DNA of 64,000 bases, from the NCBI RefSeq assembly GCF_002150805.1, contig NZ_MTBA01000004.1, forward strand, positions 248,001 to 312,000, written 5' to 3'. The notes beneath the pieces are model-generated. The model searched no databases. It worked only from the letters and a program-made list of their open reading frames with translations, and was not told the DNA's origin. Below are positions 28,623 through 37,405 of the stretch, piece after piece. Each line of letters begins with the position of its first letter. Position 1 is the first letter of the stretch. The DNA comes from Oceanospirillum sanctuarii (GTDB lineage: Bacteria; Pseudomonadota; Gammaproteobacteria; Pseudomonadales; Halomonadaceae). Position numbers and translations under genes: made by a program.

Positions 28623-29561
28623 ATGAAACTCGATCCGTCCTCTTACCCTTCTCTGATCTGGTTCAGTCATGTCGCCCATCACGGCAGCTTCACCAAGGCG
28701 GCCGATCACCTCGGTATCACCCGCGCGGCGTTGTCACAGCATGTTAAATCCCTTGAGCAGTTGTTGGGGGTACGCTTGCTGAACCGCACGACCCGAAGCA
28801 TGTCACTGACCGAGGAAGGCAGAAAACTGTTGGAGGTCTTAACCCCGGCTTTGGACTCAATTGAGCGGGTCGTGACCGATCTGCAGGAAGCTCATGATGA
28901 GCCCAGCGGTATGATTCGAATTAACACCTCCCGGGTTGCCGCCAACCTTCTGCTGGTTCCTGTGATCGACCAATTTCTGCAGCGTCACCCCAAGGTAAAG
29001 GTAGAGATCGCCATTAATGATGGCTTTACCAACATCATTTCCGACGCGATGGATGTCGGTATCCGGCTTGGTGAAAGTCTGGATGAGGGGATGGTGGCGA
29101 TACCGGTATCTCCCGTCATTACCCCCGCGATTGTTGCCTCTCCGGACTATCTGAAGCGTCATGGATATCCGACAACACCGAACGAGCTGACAGGGCATAA
29201 CTGTCTGGCCTATCGCTTCTCAACCAGTGGTGCGATTGATCGCTGGCAGTTTCATTCTCCCGAGGACGACAAGCGGGTGGTTCATTTTGAACCGGATGGC
29301 AATGCGATTTTCAATGATGATGACAATATGATTCAGGCGGCTCTGAATGGTGTTGGTCTGATGAAGCACCTTGATCTCTGCATTGCAGATCAGCTGAAAG
29401 CTGGCACTCTGGTGAGGGTTCTCGACCCGTGGTGTAAACCCTTCCCGGGGTTTTATCTCTATGTCTCTTCAAGAGAGAATATGCCGGCAAAAATCCGGGC
29501 TCTGATCAACTTCCTGACCGAACAAAGACAACAACTTTCTCAGCTAACCCGCACCCTCTGA
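28623..29561 (+). CDS. LysR-family regulator
   Basis: 312 residues. N-terminal winged helix (GSFTKAADHLGITRAALSQHVKSLEQLLGVRLLNRTTRSMSLTEEG, about 18-65) and a periplasmic-binding-like effector domain. Belongs to the large CrgA-like LysR group. It starts 13 bases after the symmetric dyad at 28584-28610 and is expected to autoregulate and to control the two divergent hydrolase genes. Effector unknown. Confidence 0.88.
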   Translation: MKLDPSSYPSLIWFSHVAHHGSFTKAADHLGITRAALSQHVKSLEQLLGVRLLNRTTRSMSLTEEGRKLLEVLTPALDSIERVVTDLQEAHDEPSGMIRINTSRVAANLLLVPVIDQFLQRHPKVKVEIAINDGFTNIISDAMDVGIRLGESLDEGMVAIPVSPVITPAIVASPDYLKRHGYPTTPNELTGHNCLAYRFSTSGAIDRWQFHSPEDDKRVVHFEPDGNAIFNDDDNMIQAALNGVGLMKHLDLCIADQLKAGTLVRVLDPWCKPFPGFYLYVSSRENMPAKIRALINFLTEQRQQLSQLTRTL

Positions 29562-29663
29562 GCACGGGGTCAGAATGAAATATCCCTGCGATCAGGTCAT
29601 CGGGTTGGCAGGATGTTTCCGTATAACATCCCGAAAGAAATCACGTTCATCTACAGGTTCACT

Positions 29664-30359
29664 ATGTCTGATTCCACCCCAAAAGATACAACCCCGACAC
29701 TACCGGAAAACCTAAATATGGATTTCAGCCAGCGCCTTGCCATTAACACTGCTGAGATGGACTGGCTGCCAAGCCCTGCGCCGGGAGTGCGCCGTAAGCC
29801 GCTGGAACGGGCGCAGCGGGAGGCAGGTCATACCACGAGTATTGTCGAGTACGCGCCGGGTACGGGCTTCAGCGAACATCCGCACCCGTTGGGTGAGGAG
29901 ATCTTTGTTCTGGAAGGCGTATTTTCTGATGAAAGCGGTGATTATCCTGCCGGATCGTATCTGAGAAATCCGCCGGGCAGCCGTCATGCACCTTTCAGCA
30001 AAGAGGGCTGCACCATCTTTGTGAAACTGAATCAGTTTGATCCCAATGATCTGGAGCCGGTTCGTATCCAGACCAGAGAACAGCTTTGGCGACAAGGTAT
30101 TGGCGGTTTACAGGTAATGCCACTGCATGACTTTGAAGGCCAGCATACGGCGCTGGTGAAATGGCCTGCCGGTGAGCGCTTTCAGCCGCACCGGCATTTT
30201 GGTGGCGAAGAGATTCTGGTGCTATCCGGTACCTTTCAGGATGAACACGGGGTTTATCCCGCAGGCAGCTGGTTAAGAAGCCCGCACCTGAGCCAGCACC
30301 ATCCGTTTGTTGAGGAAGAAACCCTGATTCTGGTGAAGGTCGGCCACCTGCCGGTTTAA
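29664..30359 (+). CDS. Double-cupin ChrR-like protein
   Basis: 231 residues with two tandem cupin domains of the ChrR type: EYAPGTGFSEHPHPLGEEIFVLEG...GSYLRNPPGSRHAP and KWPAGERFQPHRHFGGEEILVLSG...GSWLRSPHLSQHHP. His and Glu metal ligands are present in both halves. Unlike ChrR it lacks the N-terminal zinc anti-sigma domain, so a sensor or metal enzyme is more likely than an anti-sigma factor. ATG 29664 chosen since the sequence before it (to 29613) does not look coding. Confidence 0.78.
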   Translation: MSDSTPKDTTPTLPENLNMDFSQRLAINTAEMDWLPSPAPGVRRKPLERAQREAGHTTSIVEYAPGTGFSEHPHPLGEEIFVLEGVFSDESGDYPAGSYLRNPPGSRHAPFSKEGCTIFVKLNQFDPNDLEPVRIQTREQLWRQGIGGLQVMPLHDFEGQHTALVKWPAGERFQPHRHFGGEEILVLSGTFQDEHGVYPAGSWLRSPHLSQHHPFVEEETLILVKVGHLPV

Positions 30360-30387
30360 AGCACTGTTCGCACAGGAAGAGAGGGTA

Positions 30388-32583
30388 TCAGGCCACCTCT
30401 TCCGCCGCTTCATGGCTTGTAACCACGCGATTTCTGCCGCTGTTTTTCGCCTGATAGAGGGCAAGGTCCGTCCTCTGGTACCACTGGGAGAAGGATTCAA
30501 TAGGATCAAGCTGACCAACCCCGATGCTGACCGTAAAAGCAGTAACTGCCTTAGGCGAACCGGCTTCAATCAGCTGGCGATAGCGCTCTGCCAGCTCTTC
30601 AGCATCCTTAAGCTGGGTATCCGGCAGCAGAATCAGAAACTCCTCTCCACCCCAGCGCACCAACTGGTCGGTCTCCCGCATCGCCTGACTTAGGGTCGTG
30701 CTCAGCCAACGCAACGCATCGTCACCCACCTTATGGCCTTCGGTATCGTTAATCCGTTTGAAGTGATCAATATCCAGAATCATCATCACTACCGGAGTCT
30801 CATATCGACGGCAACGCGCCATCTCCTGATTGATGATGGGTTCTGCGCCATGACGGTTCATAACACCGGTCAACTGATCCGTTTGCGCCAAATTAAGCGC
30901 CTCCTGCTCGGCGACTTTTCGGCGGCAGACCTCCTGCTCCAGACGGGTATTAAGGCGCACATACCAGACAATCACGCCCCCCAGTACCAACACAGTGATC
31001 AGGATGCCTACGAGGGTAATCAACCAGTCGTGATCTGCTTCGTAGCGGATGGAGATCCAACGGTTGATCACATCCTGCCGTTCCGCTTCTGAGATCTGAC
31101 TGATCGCTTTATTCATAATCGGCAGCAGAGGTTGTAGCTCTTTACGCACCCCAATCGACAGCTGCCAGAATCTGTCTATCTCACTGGAGACTTTAAGCTG
31201 CCCCTGATAGCGATTCTGAATCCAGTAACCCGAGGTGATCAGAGAATCGATATACCCGTGCAGATAACCATCCCGAACACGAGTCAGCCCCTGCTCGATA
31301 TTAGCCACCTCGACAAACTCCAGATCCGGATACTGCTCTTTCAGCATCTTATTAAAGGCATAGCCTTTGACCACGCCAATGCGCTTATTTTTAAGGCGCT
31401 TAAGATCCGGGATATAGGCTGCATCCACCTGAGTAATCATGACCAGAGGTGATTCCACAAAGGGCTGAGTGAACTCAAGGAAGGACTCCCGCTCCTCGGT
31501 CTTCATAATCAAAGGGAAGAGGTCGCAGGCTCCCTGACGTCCGAGTCTCAATGACTCTTCCCATGAGTCGCTGGGTACGCGATTAAAACGCACATTCAGG
31601 CGCTCAGAGATCATCCCCATCAGCTCCGCAGACACACCGACATATTCGCCCCGACGCACCGCCTCTAAAGGCATCCAGTCCGGGTCGATACAGATATTGA
31701 GTTCTGCATGGCGATTGAGGAAGCTCACCTCAGAGGAAGTCAGTCCGGTGATGCTGTCTGAACGATAAGCTCCGCGCATCCACTTCTCTTTCAGCTCGGC
31801 GACCTGATCATAAGGAATTGCCTGCTGGGCTTTCACCAGAATGCTTCTCAGCAGATGATTTTCTTTCTGCACCCCCATAGGCAGAGACGTTCGCAGGGGC
31901 AGATCCAGCCCTTTAATCTGGCCGGTCACAAGGTTGCTCAACCAGTGTTTCTGCACGTAGAAGTTCAAAGACGGATAGCTGCCTACAGCAATATCCGCAC
32001 GACCATTGGCAACCGCTAGTACCGCTTCATCGGTGGTTGAGGTTGCAAGAACAGGAATCGCCGGATAATTACGCTTCAGGTAGCTGTGCAGAAAGGTGTT
32101 CTTGGCTACCGCGATAATCTGGCCTTCAAGGGAACTTCCGGTCAGATCCCGATGAAACACGGCTGCGGTAATGTATTCGATATGGTTATACGGGGTGAAA
32201 TCGATAAAGGCTCTGCGCTCTTCGGTATCCGCAATGGCCGGGATCACATCCAGCTCGCCGGACTGCAGCTGCTTCAGCGCTTCAAACCAGGGGATACCGC
32301 TGACAAAACGTATCTCTTTGTGCAGCACCTCTCCCATCTTGCGCATGTAATCGATGGAATAACCTTTGGAAATCCCCCCTTCACTGAATGCAAACGGAGG
32401 AAAGGTATCCAGCGCCAGTACAGACAGATCCGGCTTGCTATCCAGATAAGCCTGCTCGTCCGGTGTCAGATAGATAGAGGTAGCTGCAACAGGCTGAGAG
32501 ACCATAAGAATGAGCCAGAAAAGCCCGGTCAGGAAAAGGCTCAATACAGAGGGGCGACGATGAAGAAACACCTGTGTAATCAA
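30388..32583 (-). CDS. Membrane diguanylate cyclase with two periplasmic solute-binding domains
   Basis: 731 residues: signal/membrane segment (about 12-35), two tandem SBP_bac_3-type domains in the periplasm (about 45-275 and 290-510), a second membrane segment (about 527-550), a short coiled coil and a GGDEF domain. The active site is GGEEF at 645-649, preceded by an inhibitory RxxD site (RETD, 636-639), so it should make c-di-GMP with product feedback. The two amino-acid-binding-like domains imply ligand control of c-di-GMP output, as in BvgS-like sensors but with a GGDEF output. Confidence 0.9.
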   Translation of the reverse strand: MITQVFLHRRPSVLSLFLTGLFWLILMVSQPVAATSIYLTPDEQAYLDSKPDLSVLALDTFPPFAFSEGGISKGYSIDYMRKMGEVLHKEIRFVSGIPWFEALKQLQSGELDVIPAIADTEERRAFIDFTPYNHIEYITAAVFHRDLTGSSLEGQIIAVAKNTFLHSYLKRNYPAIPVLATSTTDEAVLAVANGRADIAVGSYPSLNFYVQKHWLSNLVTGQIKGLDLPLRTSLPMGVQKENHLLRSILVKAQQAIPYDQVAELKEKWMRGAYRSDSITGLTSSEVSFLNRHAELNICIDPDWMPLEAVRRGEYVGVSAELMGMISERLNVRFNRVPSDSWEESLRLGRQGACDLFPLIMKTEERESFLEFTQPFVESPLVMITQVDAAYIPDLKRLKNKRIGVVKGYAFNKMLKEQYPDLEFVEVANIEQGLTRVRDGYLHGYIDSLITSGYWIQNRYQGQLKVSSEIDRFWQLSIGVRKELQPLLPIMNKAISQISEAERQDVINRWISIRYEADHDWLITLVGILITVLVLGGVIVWYVRLNTRLEQEVCRRKVAEQEALNLAQTDQLTGVMNRHGAEPIINQEMARCRRYETPVVMMILDIDHFKRINDTEGHKVGDDALRWLSTTLSQAMRETDQLVRWGGEEFLILLPDTQLKDAEELAERYRQLIEAGSPKAVTAFTVSIGVGQLDPIESFSQWYQRTDLALYQAKNSGRNRVVTSHEAAEEVA

Positions 32584-32748
32584 TCTTTACGCCTCCTTAT
32601 GTAACCTTTTGTATCTAGCTGCATGATACAGCGCTAATTAAGGAGACGCACGAAAAAACCAGATTAATTCGACTTATTAGTGAATAAAGTCAATTTGTTA
32701 GCAGTAACCATCGACACTGGGCTGTAGATGGTCGCCAACCTATCCTAC

Positions 32749-32841
32749 GAAAACCAAAACCTTCTTACGGAAACCCAATTGATCTAACGGAAACCCAAGC
32801 GATCTATCGGAAATCCAAGTCTTCTGGCAGAAATCAAAGCG
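32749..32841. repeat. Tandem array of a 20-base unit, about 4.6 copies
   Basis: Units start at 32749, 32769, 32789, 32809 and 32829. Copies 2 and 3 share GGAAACCCAA and GATCTA; copies 1, 4 and the partial fifth are more diverged. The partial last copy runs over the chrA stop codon at 32834. The array has no spacer/repeat structure of CRISPR type. Confidence 0.8.
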
Positions 32842-34147
32842 CCATCAACAAACCCGACAACGCAAAAGCCAACACCAACCAGACGATATGACAGTTAAAA
32901 CGCTTCAAGGCGAGCCAACCCAGCACTATCAAAACCAGATCCGGCAATAATCCACGCAGGATATGCTCTGAACCAGCACTACCGGATAGCTCTTCAAAAG
33001 GTTGCACCAGAGTGATAAAAACCATCATCACTAATGCCTGCAGCAGAAAGCCCACCACCACGGCATTAAGGCCTTTTACCCCCGACATCAACGCCGGACG
33101 CTGACTCAGCATCTGCCAGTGGGGTAAAAGTGCCGCCATGAGCATTAATCCCGGCAGAAAAATCCCCAGGGTCGCAACCAGAGCGACCAGTATCGCGGCA
33201 ACCGGATTCTGGCTTTCATTCCAGCCAATCTCAGCCCCCATAAAGCTTGCCAGGGTAAACATCGGCCCGGGTACCGCCTGCGCCAGACTGTAACCGGTGA
33301 GAAAGCGATCTGCTGTCATCTGCGACAGCATCTGCTCTTCCATCAGAGGCAGAACCACATGACCACCGCCAAAAACGAGACTGCCGATGCGGAAAAACTC
33401 AACAAAGATCGCTTCTGAACTGAATCGCTCGGCGGAAGGCGTGATCCAGAAGCCAGCGATCAGAAGTCCCGCCATAAGAATAAGAGTGACCCAAAGAGGC
33501 TTTTGGCTCTGACAGGCAAAAGCGTCAGACTGATTAACCTCTTCAGCAGCGCTTATTGCCTGTTTCGCTTGCGGTGTTAAAACAAGCCAGCCGACTATTG
33601 CGGCCATGACAAGAAGCAGGATCTGAACCCAGAAACTTACTGGTGCGAAAAGCAGGACAGCCAATGCCATCAGAGCGAGACCCCGGGTCAGCATCTGCTG
33701 ACAGAAACTTCGGAACATTCCTAAACAGGCATCCGCCACCACCACGATGGCCAACAGCTTTAAACCGTGGGTCAGGCCGGTAAAGATTCCCTCGCCTATC
33801 AGGGTCGTGGTGGCAAGGGCCAACCAAAGCATCAGCAGAAATGAAGGCAGTGTAAAACCGATAAAGGCTGCGACACCACCCGGGAGACCCGCCCGCTTCA
33901 TACCAAGGGCAAAACCCACCTGACTGGAACCCGGCCCGGGCAGAAACTGACTCAAAGCAACCAGAGCGCCGTACTCCTTATCACTCAACCAACGGCGCTG
34001 CTCAACAAAGCTTTTTCGGAAATAGCCAAGATGCGCCGCAGGACCGCCAAAACTGAAGCAGCCCAAGCGCAAAAACACGGTAAATACTGCCAGCCATGAA
34101 TCCTTCTGTTCACCACGGCCATCTGTCAAAACCTGTTCTCTGCTCAC
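32834..34147 (-). CDS. chrA: Chromate transporter (CHR family)
   Basis: 437 residues, two homologous CHR halves: RLGCFSFGGPAAHLGYF and LSQFLPGPGSSQVGFALG in the first, FRIGSLVFGGGHVVLPLM and AQAVPGPMFTLASFMGAE in the second. About 10-12 membrane segments; proton-driven chromate efflux is the known role. I set the start at GTG 34147, with AAGGG upstream; 38 more in-frame codons upstream lack signals. Its 3' end merges into a 20-base tandem array. Confidence 0.88.
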   Translation of the reverse strand: MSREQVLTDGRGEQKDSWLAVFTVFLRLGCFSFGGPAAHLGYFRKSFVEQRRWLSDKEYGALVALSQFLPGPGSSQVGFALGMKRAGLPGGVAAFIGFTLPSFLLMLWLALATTTLIGEGIFTGLTHGLKLLAIVVVADACLGMFRSFCQQMLTRGLALMALAVLLFAPVSFWVQILLLVMAAIVGWLVLTPQAKQAISAAEEVNQSDAFACQSQKPLWVTLILMAGLLIAGFWITPSAERFSSEAIFVEFFRIGSLVFGGGHVVLPLMEEQMLSQMTADRFLTGYSLAQAVPGPMFTLASFMGAEIGWNESQNPVAAILVALVATLGIFLPGLMLMAALLPHWQMLSQRPALMSGVKGLNAVVVGFLLQALVMMVFITLVQPFEELSGSAGSEHILRGLLPDLVLIVLGWLALKRFNCHIVWLVLAFALSGLLMAL

Positions 34148-34579
34148 GACAAAACCCTTTTCTAAAACCCGTAAAACTCTTTTAAAAACAACAAAATGGA
34201 AAATCTTACCAAGCCAATATGACAACTTTCTGACATGCCCTGACCCATTAAGGCTCCACAAATCAACACAAGCACAGAAAAATGACCCGAATCAAATTAA
34301 TCACGTTCCCTGTCAGTTCGATGCAGTAGCCCGCATTAAGCAGTAAATTGCGTTTTACATTCAATTACTTACCGAATCAGCCGATCACTGGTTCATGCTG
34401 CTTAACGCTGGTAAGATACGCGCCATCCTTTTTGGCTGCCTGACAGAAATGATCCGGACTTTCCCTGAGAACGGATCGATAAAACCTCTGCAGCTCGCAG
34501 TCACAGGTACTTGAAGGTGGACTGAAACCCCACAGATAAAGGCTTTTCACTCTTGGGATAAGAGCTGAAACAATAAAAA
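34148..34579. other. Divergent intergenic region, 432 bases
   Basis: Between chrA and the SapC-like fusion gene, which diverge. AT-rich stretch around 34280-34380 is the likely promoter area; I cannot point to a good -35/-10 pair. No repeats or hairpins of note seen. Confidence 0.45.
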
Positions 34580-35623
34580 ATGATGAGTATGAATAATCAA
34601 ACGGTAGATTTGTTTTCCCCGGATCATGATTATGATCTGCGCTTTCATGAAGAACCCGACCTGAGCTTTGCCAGTCAATGGACCTCAGTGCCCGTTCATA
34701 TTAAAGAAGCCGTAGAGCTGTCTCAGAGCCTGCCTGTGGTTTTTCGTCGTAACCCAACCGGTACGATCGAGATCATTGCGCTTTTCACCTGCAACGGCGA
34801 ACACCTGATCAAAAAAGGTCAGTGGAGCCTGAAACAACAGCCGGATCTGCTGGATCTGTATCCTTTCACCTGGATGCTGAAGCAGCGTGATATCAAGCTG
34901 GCCTACTATCCACAGGCACCACACTTTCAGGGCAAAGGTCAGAAACTGCTGACCTCCAAGGGCAAACCAACCCGTAAACTGAATGATGTAATCAAGGGTC
35001 TGGACAAGGCACAGAGCTTCTTCTCCGTGACCGGTCAGCGCATGATGGAGCTGGTTCGCTTCAACCTGCTGACACCGATTACAGTAGCCCAGAACGTGAC
35101 ACTGCCTCAGGAAACCTATCTGGTTCTGAAAGAGCCTGTTTCTGAAGAGATCCGTTCCCAGCTGAGTGGTGAAGTGGCTCACCTGCTGGACTGCCATGTT
35201 AAGAGTCTGGCGCTGCTGCCAGCGATCAATGGCGCTCTGACTGCCTCTGCAGAAGCCGCTCCAAAAGCGGCTGAGAAGAAGGCATCTGCTAAGAAGGCGG
35301 AGACCAAAGAAGCAGCTGAGAAAAAAGCTCCTGCTAAGAAAGCCTCTGAGAAGAAAGCCTCTGAGAAGAAAACAGAGCCCGTTAAAAAAGCAGAGCCAAA
35401 AGCTGCTGCGGCAAACAGCGCAGCCGGTATCGATGGCATTATCGATGCCGCTTGTGCCAAATTCGAGGTTAGCCGTGACGACCTGCAGAGCCGTAAGCGT
35501 AACGACCTGCTGACTCAGGCCCGTAACCAACTGGCTGCAGAAGCGAAAGCTGCTGACAGCCTGAAAGAGATGGCGGCATGGCTTGAGCGTTCACCAGCAA
35601 CGCTGAACAGCTGGCTGAAATAA
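34580..35623 (+). CDS. SapC-like protein with histone-H1-like linker and DnaA-C-like tail
   Basis: 347 residues in three parts. Residues about 35-220 resemble the SapC family (VPVHIKEAVELSQSLPVVFRR, GQWSLKQQPDLLDLYPFTWML). Residues about 225-275 are a Lys/Ala/Glu-rich linker with repeats of EKKAS and AKKA, like bacterial histone H1-type tails. Residues about 283-347 (IIDAACAKFEVSRDDLQSRKRNDLLTQARNQL and AAWLERSPATLNSWL) resemble DnaA domain IV / helix-turn-helix. DNA binding by the C-terminal half is inferred. No Shine-Dalgarno sequence is obvious before ATG 34580. The combination is not one I know. Confidence 0.75.
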   Translation: MMSMNNQTVDLFSPDHDYDLRFHEEPDLSFASQWTSVPVHIKEAVELSQSLPVVFRRNPTGTIEIIALFTCNGEHLIKKGQWSLKQQPDLLDLYPFTWMLKQRDIKLAYYPQAPHFQGKGQKLLTSKGKPTRKLNDVIKGLDKAQSFFSVTGQRMMELVRFNLLTPITVAQNVTLPQETYLVLKEPVSEEIRSQLSGEVAHLLDCHVKSLALLPAINGALTASAEAAPKAAEKKASAKKAETKEAAEKKAPAKKASEKKASEKKTEPVKKAEPKAAAANSAAGIDGIIDAACAKFEVSRDDLQSRKRNDLLTQARNQLAAEAKAADSLKEMAAWLERSPATLNSWLK

Positions 35624-35673
35624 GCGTCTTAAACCGCTAAGGACGGTCAGGGTTTAACACTCTGACATGCATT

Positions 35674-35728
35674 AAAAAGCCCGATGAAAACCTGACTAAC
35701 ATTTGTCAGGACCTTCATCGGGCTTTTT
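35674..35728 (+). terminator. Terminator after the SapC-like fusion gene
   Basis: AAAAAGCCCGATGAA pairs with TTCATCGGGCTTTTT, with an inner CCTGAC / GTCAGG stem. Long and stable. It may also serve the convergent thioesterase gene. Confidence 0.9.
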
Positions 35729-35747
35729 AGTTTGAGCTGTTTTTAGC

Positions 35748-36182
35748 TCAGGCGTTTTCGATCTGCTCTTCCAGCATGTGCTGTTTCACCACATCCGGCA
35801 GCTCGACCACCTTACGCTCTGTCATGGAAAACCAGCCAAAGACAGCCTTATGTCGGGCAGCCAGATCGCCATTCTGACGATAGATATTGTTCACCAGCTG
35901 AACCGATTTGGCAGAGCCTGTCGGTTCGCCAATCTCAACGGTGACCTCAACCATTTCACCCATAAAGAGCTCACGAAAATATTCCGTTTCCTCTTTAAAA
36001 AGCACAGGCCCCAGCCCCTGTTTTTTCAGCCATTCCTGAGTCATGCCGACCTTAATCATGTAACCCACACGGGTATGGGCACAAAAATCAGCGTAGGCAC
36101 TGTGGCGCATGTGCTGGTTGGAGTCGCAGTCACTCCAGCGCACTTCTATCTGTTTGCGGAATAAAACCTTAGCGTCTGACAT
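35748..36182 (-). CDS. Hot-dog acyl-CoA thioesterase (4-hydroxybenzoyl-CoA thioesterase family)
   Basis: 144 residues. Hot-dog fold signature VRWSDCDSNQHMRHSAYADF: the Asp after Ser is in the position of the catalytic Asp of 4HBT enzymes. Also EETEYFRELFMGEMVEVTVEI. Likely hydrolyses an acyl-CoA. AAGGAGAGAG upstream fixes ATG 36182; the longer frame to 36302 is not supported. Monocistronic. Confidence 0.85.
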   Translation of the reverse strand: MSDAKVLFRKQIEVRWSDCDSNQHMRHSAYADFCAHTRVGYMIKVGMTQEWLKKQGLGPVLFKEETEYFRELFMGEMVEVTVEIGEPTGSAKSVQLVNNIYRQNGDLAARHKAVFGWFSMTERKVVELPDVVKQHMLEEQIENA

Positions 36183-36479
36183 TGCTCTCTCCTTCTCCGC
36201 ACTCAGATCCGTAATCCGATGCGGGCAGTAAATCTTTGAATCCGATATTAGAAGCAACAGGCCGGGACAAAGGCCATTAAAGCTTCGGGAAGCCCTGATC
36301 AAAAAATGCTTCGTGTCTTAAGGGCACAATCACATTCAAAATCAGGTTATCGATCCAATCGCAGTTGCAGCATTGTGCCCCGATGTTTGGTATAAGTTAA
36401 ATTCATAATTCAGATTCAAGCCATGACTTAGAATCATTAAGATATAAAAATAATAAAATCAAAAAACAAGAGCCTGCGA

Positions 36480-37391
36480 ATGGATATCCGAACCCTGAAA
36501 AAGATCGACCTGAACGCACTGGTTACCCTGAAAGTGCTGCTGGACGAAAAACACGTTACCCAGACAGCTAACCAGCTCAACCTGACCCAATCCGCCGTCA
36601 GCCGGACTCTGGCGAAACTGCGGGAGATGTTTGATGACCCTTTACTGGTCAAGTCCGGTAAGCATCTCGCCCTGACCAACCGGGCGGAAAAGCTGCAACC
36701 TCAGCTCAATGCCCTGCTGGAAAGCGCCAGCGCCCTGCTACTGCCGGAAGAGTTCAATCCGGCAACCCATAAAGGCAGCATACGTCTGGCGACGACCGAT
36801 TACGGCACCCATAGCCTGTTACCGAGACTGGTTCCGGCACTGGATGATGTTGCTCCCGGTGTTAGTCTGACCGCCGTCGACTGGCGCTCTAATCTACTCA
36901 CTGAGCTGGAACAAAACCGGGTCGATCTGATTATCGGCGGTGCAACAGAACCACCGGCGGATATCTTTCAGCGTATCGTCGCCCGGGACAAGTTCGTTGC
37001 CGTTCTGAGAAAAGGTCATCCCTGCGAAGACCGGATGAGTCTGGAAGATTATCTGCAACTGAAACACGTGATGATCAGCCCGACAGGTACCGGCAACAGC
37101 GGTATCGATGACTTGCTGGCTCTAAGCGGACACAAACGCAATATCAGCGTACGAGTACCTCACTTCTTCGCCGCGCTGGAGATTATCGCTACCACCGACA
37201 TGGTGATCCTCCTGCCTGCAAAATTTGTCCGTCGCTATGTCGATCCGAAGAAATTCAGCGTACTGGAACCACCCTTCGAGATCCCGCCGATGGAGATCTC
37301 CATGTTCTGGCACGCCCGAATGCATCATGATCCATTGCATAAATGGTTCCGCCAGTTTGTCTACGACACCATTTATGACCGGAGCCGTTAA
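36480..37391 (+). CDS. LysR-family regulator (NodD/LeuO-like)
   Basis: 303 residues. Begins with LKKIDLNALVTLKVLLDEKHVTQTANQLNLTQSAVSRTLAKLREMFDDPLLVK, the form found in the LysR subgroup around LeuO, NodD and SyrM. C-terminal effector domain. Convergent with the MFS gene that follows; no obvious target is divergent from it except the thioesterase gene, 297 bases away, which is the best candidate. Confidence 0.87.
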   Translation: MDIRTLKKIDLNALVTLKVLLDEKHVTQTANQLNLTQSAVSRTLAKLREMFDDPLLVKSGKHLALTNRAEKLQPQLNALLESASALLLPEEFNPATHKGSIRLATTDYGTHSLLPRLVPALDDVAPGVSLTAVDWRSNLLTELEQNRVDLIIGGATEPPADIFQRIVARDKFVAVLRKGHPCEDRMSLEDYLQLKHVMISPTGTGNSGIDDLLALSGHKRNISVRVPHFFAALEIIATTDMVILLPAKFVRRYVDPKKFSVLEPPFEIPPMEISMFWHARMHHDPLHKWFRQFVYDTIYDRSR

Positions 37392-37405
37392 GGCTGCTAC
37401 CCGCG

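Noticed and set aside
32749-32841. CRISPR array
   Set aside because: Contiguous 20-base tandem units without spacers; no cas genes.
34685-35530. 281-codon antisense frame over the SapC-like fusion gene
   Set aside because: Leu/Phe/Arg-rich translation is the mirror of the Lys/Ala repeat; no start signals.
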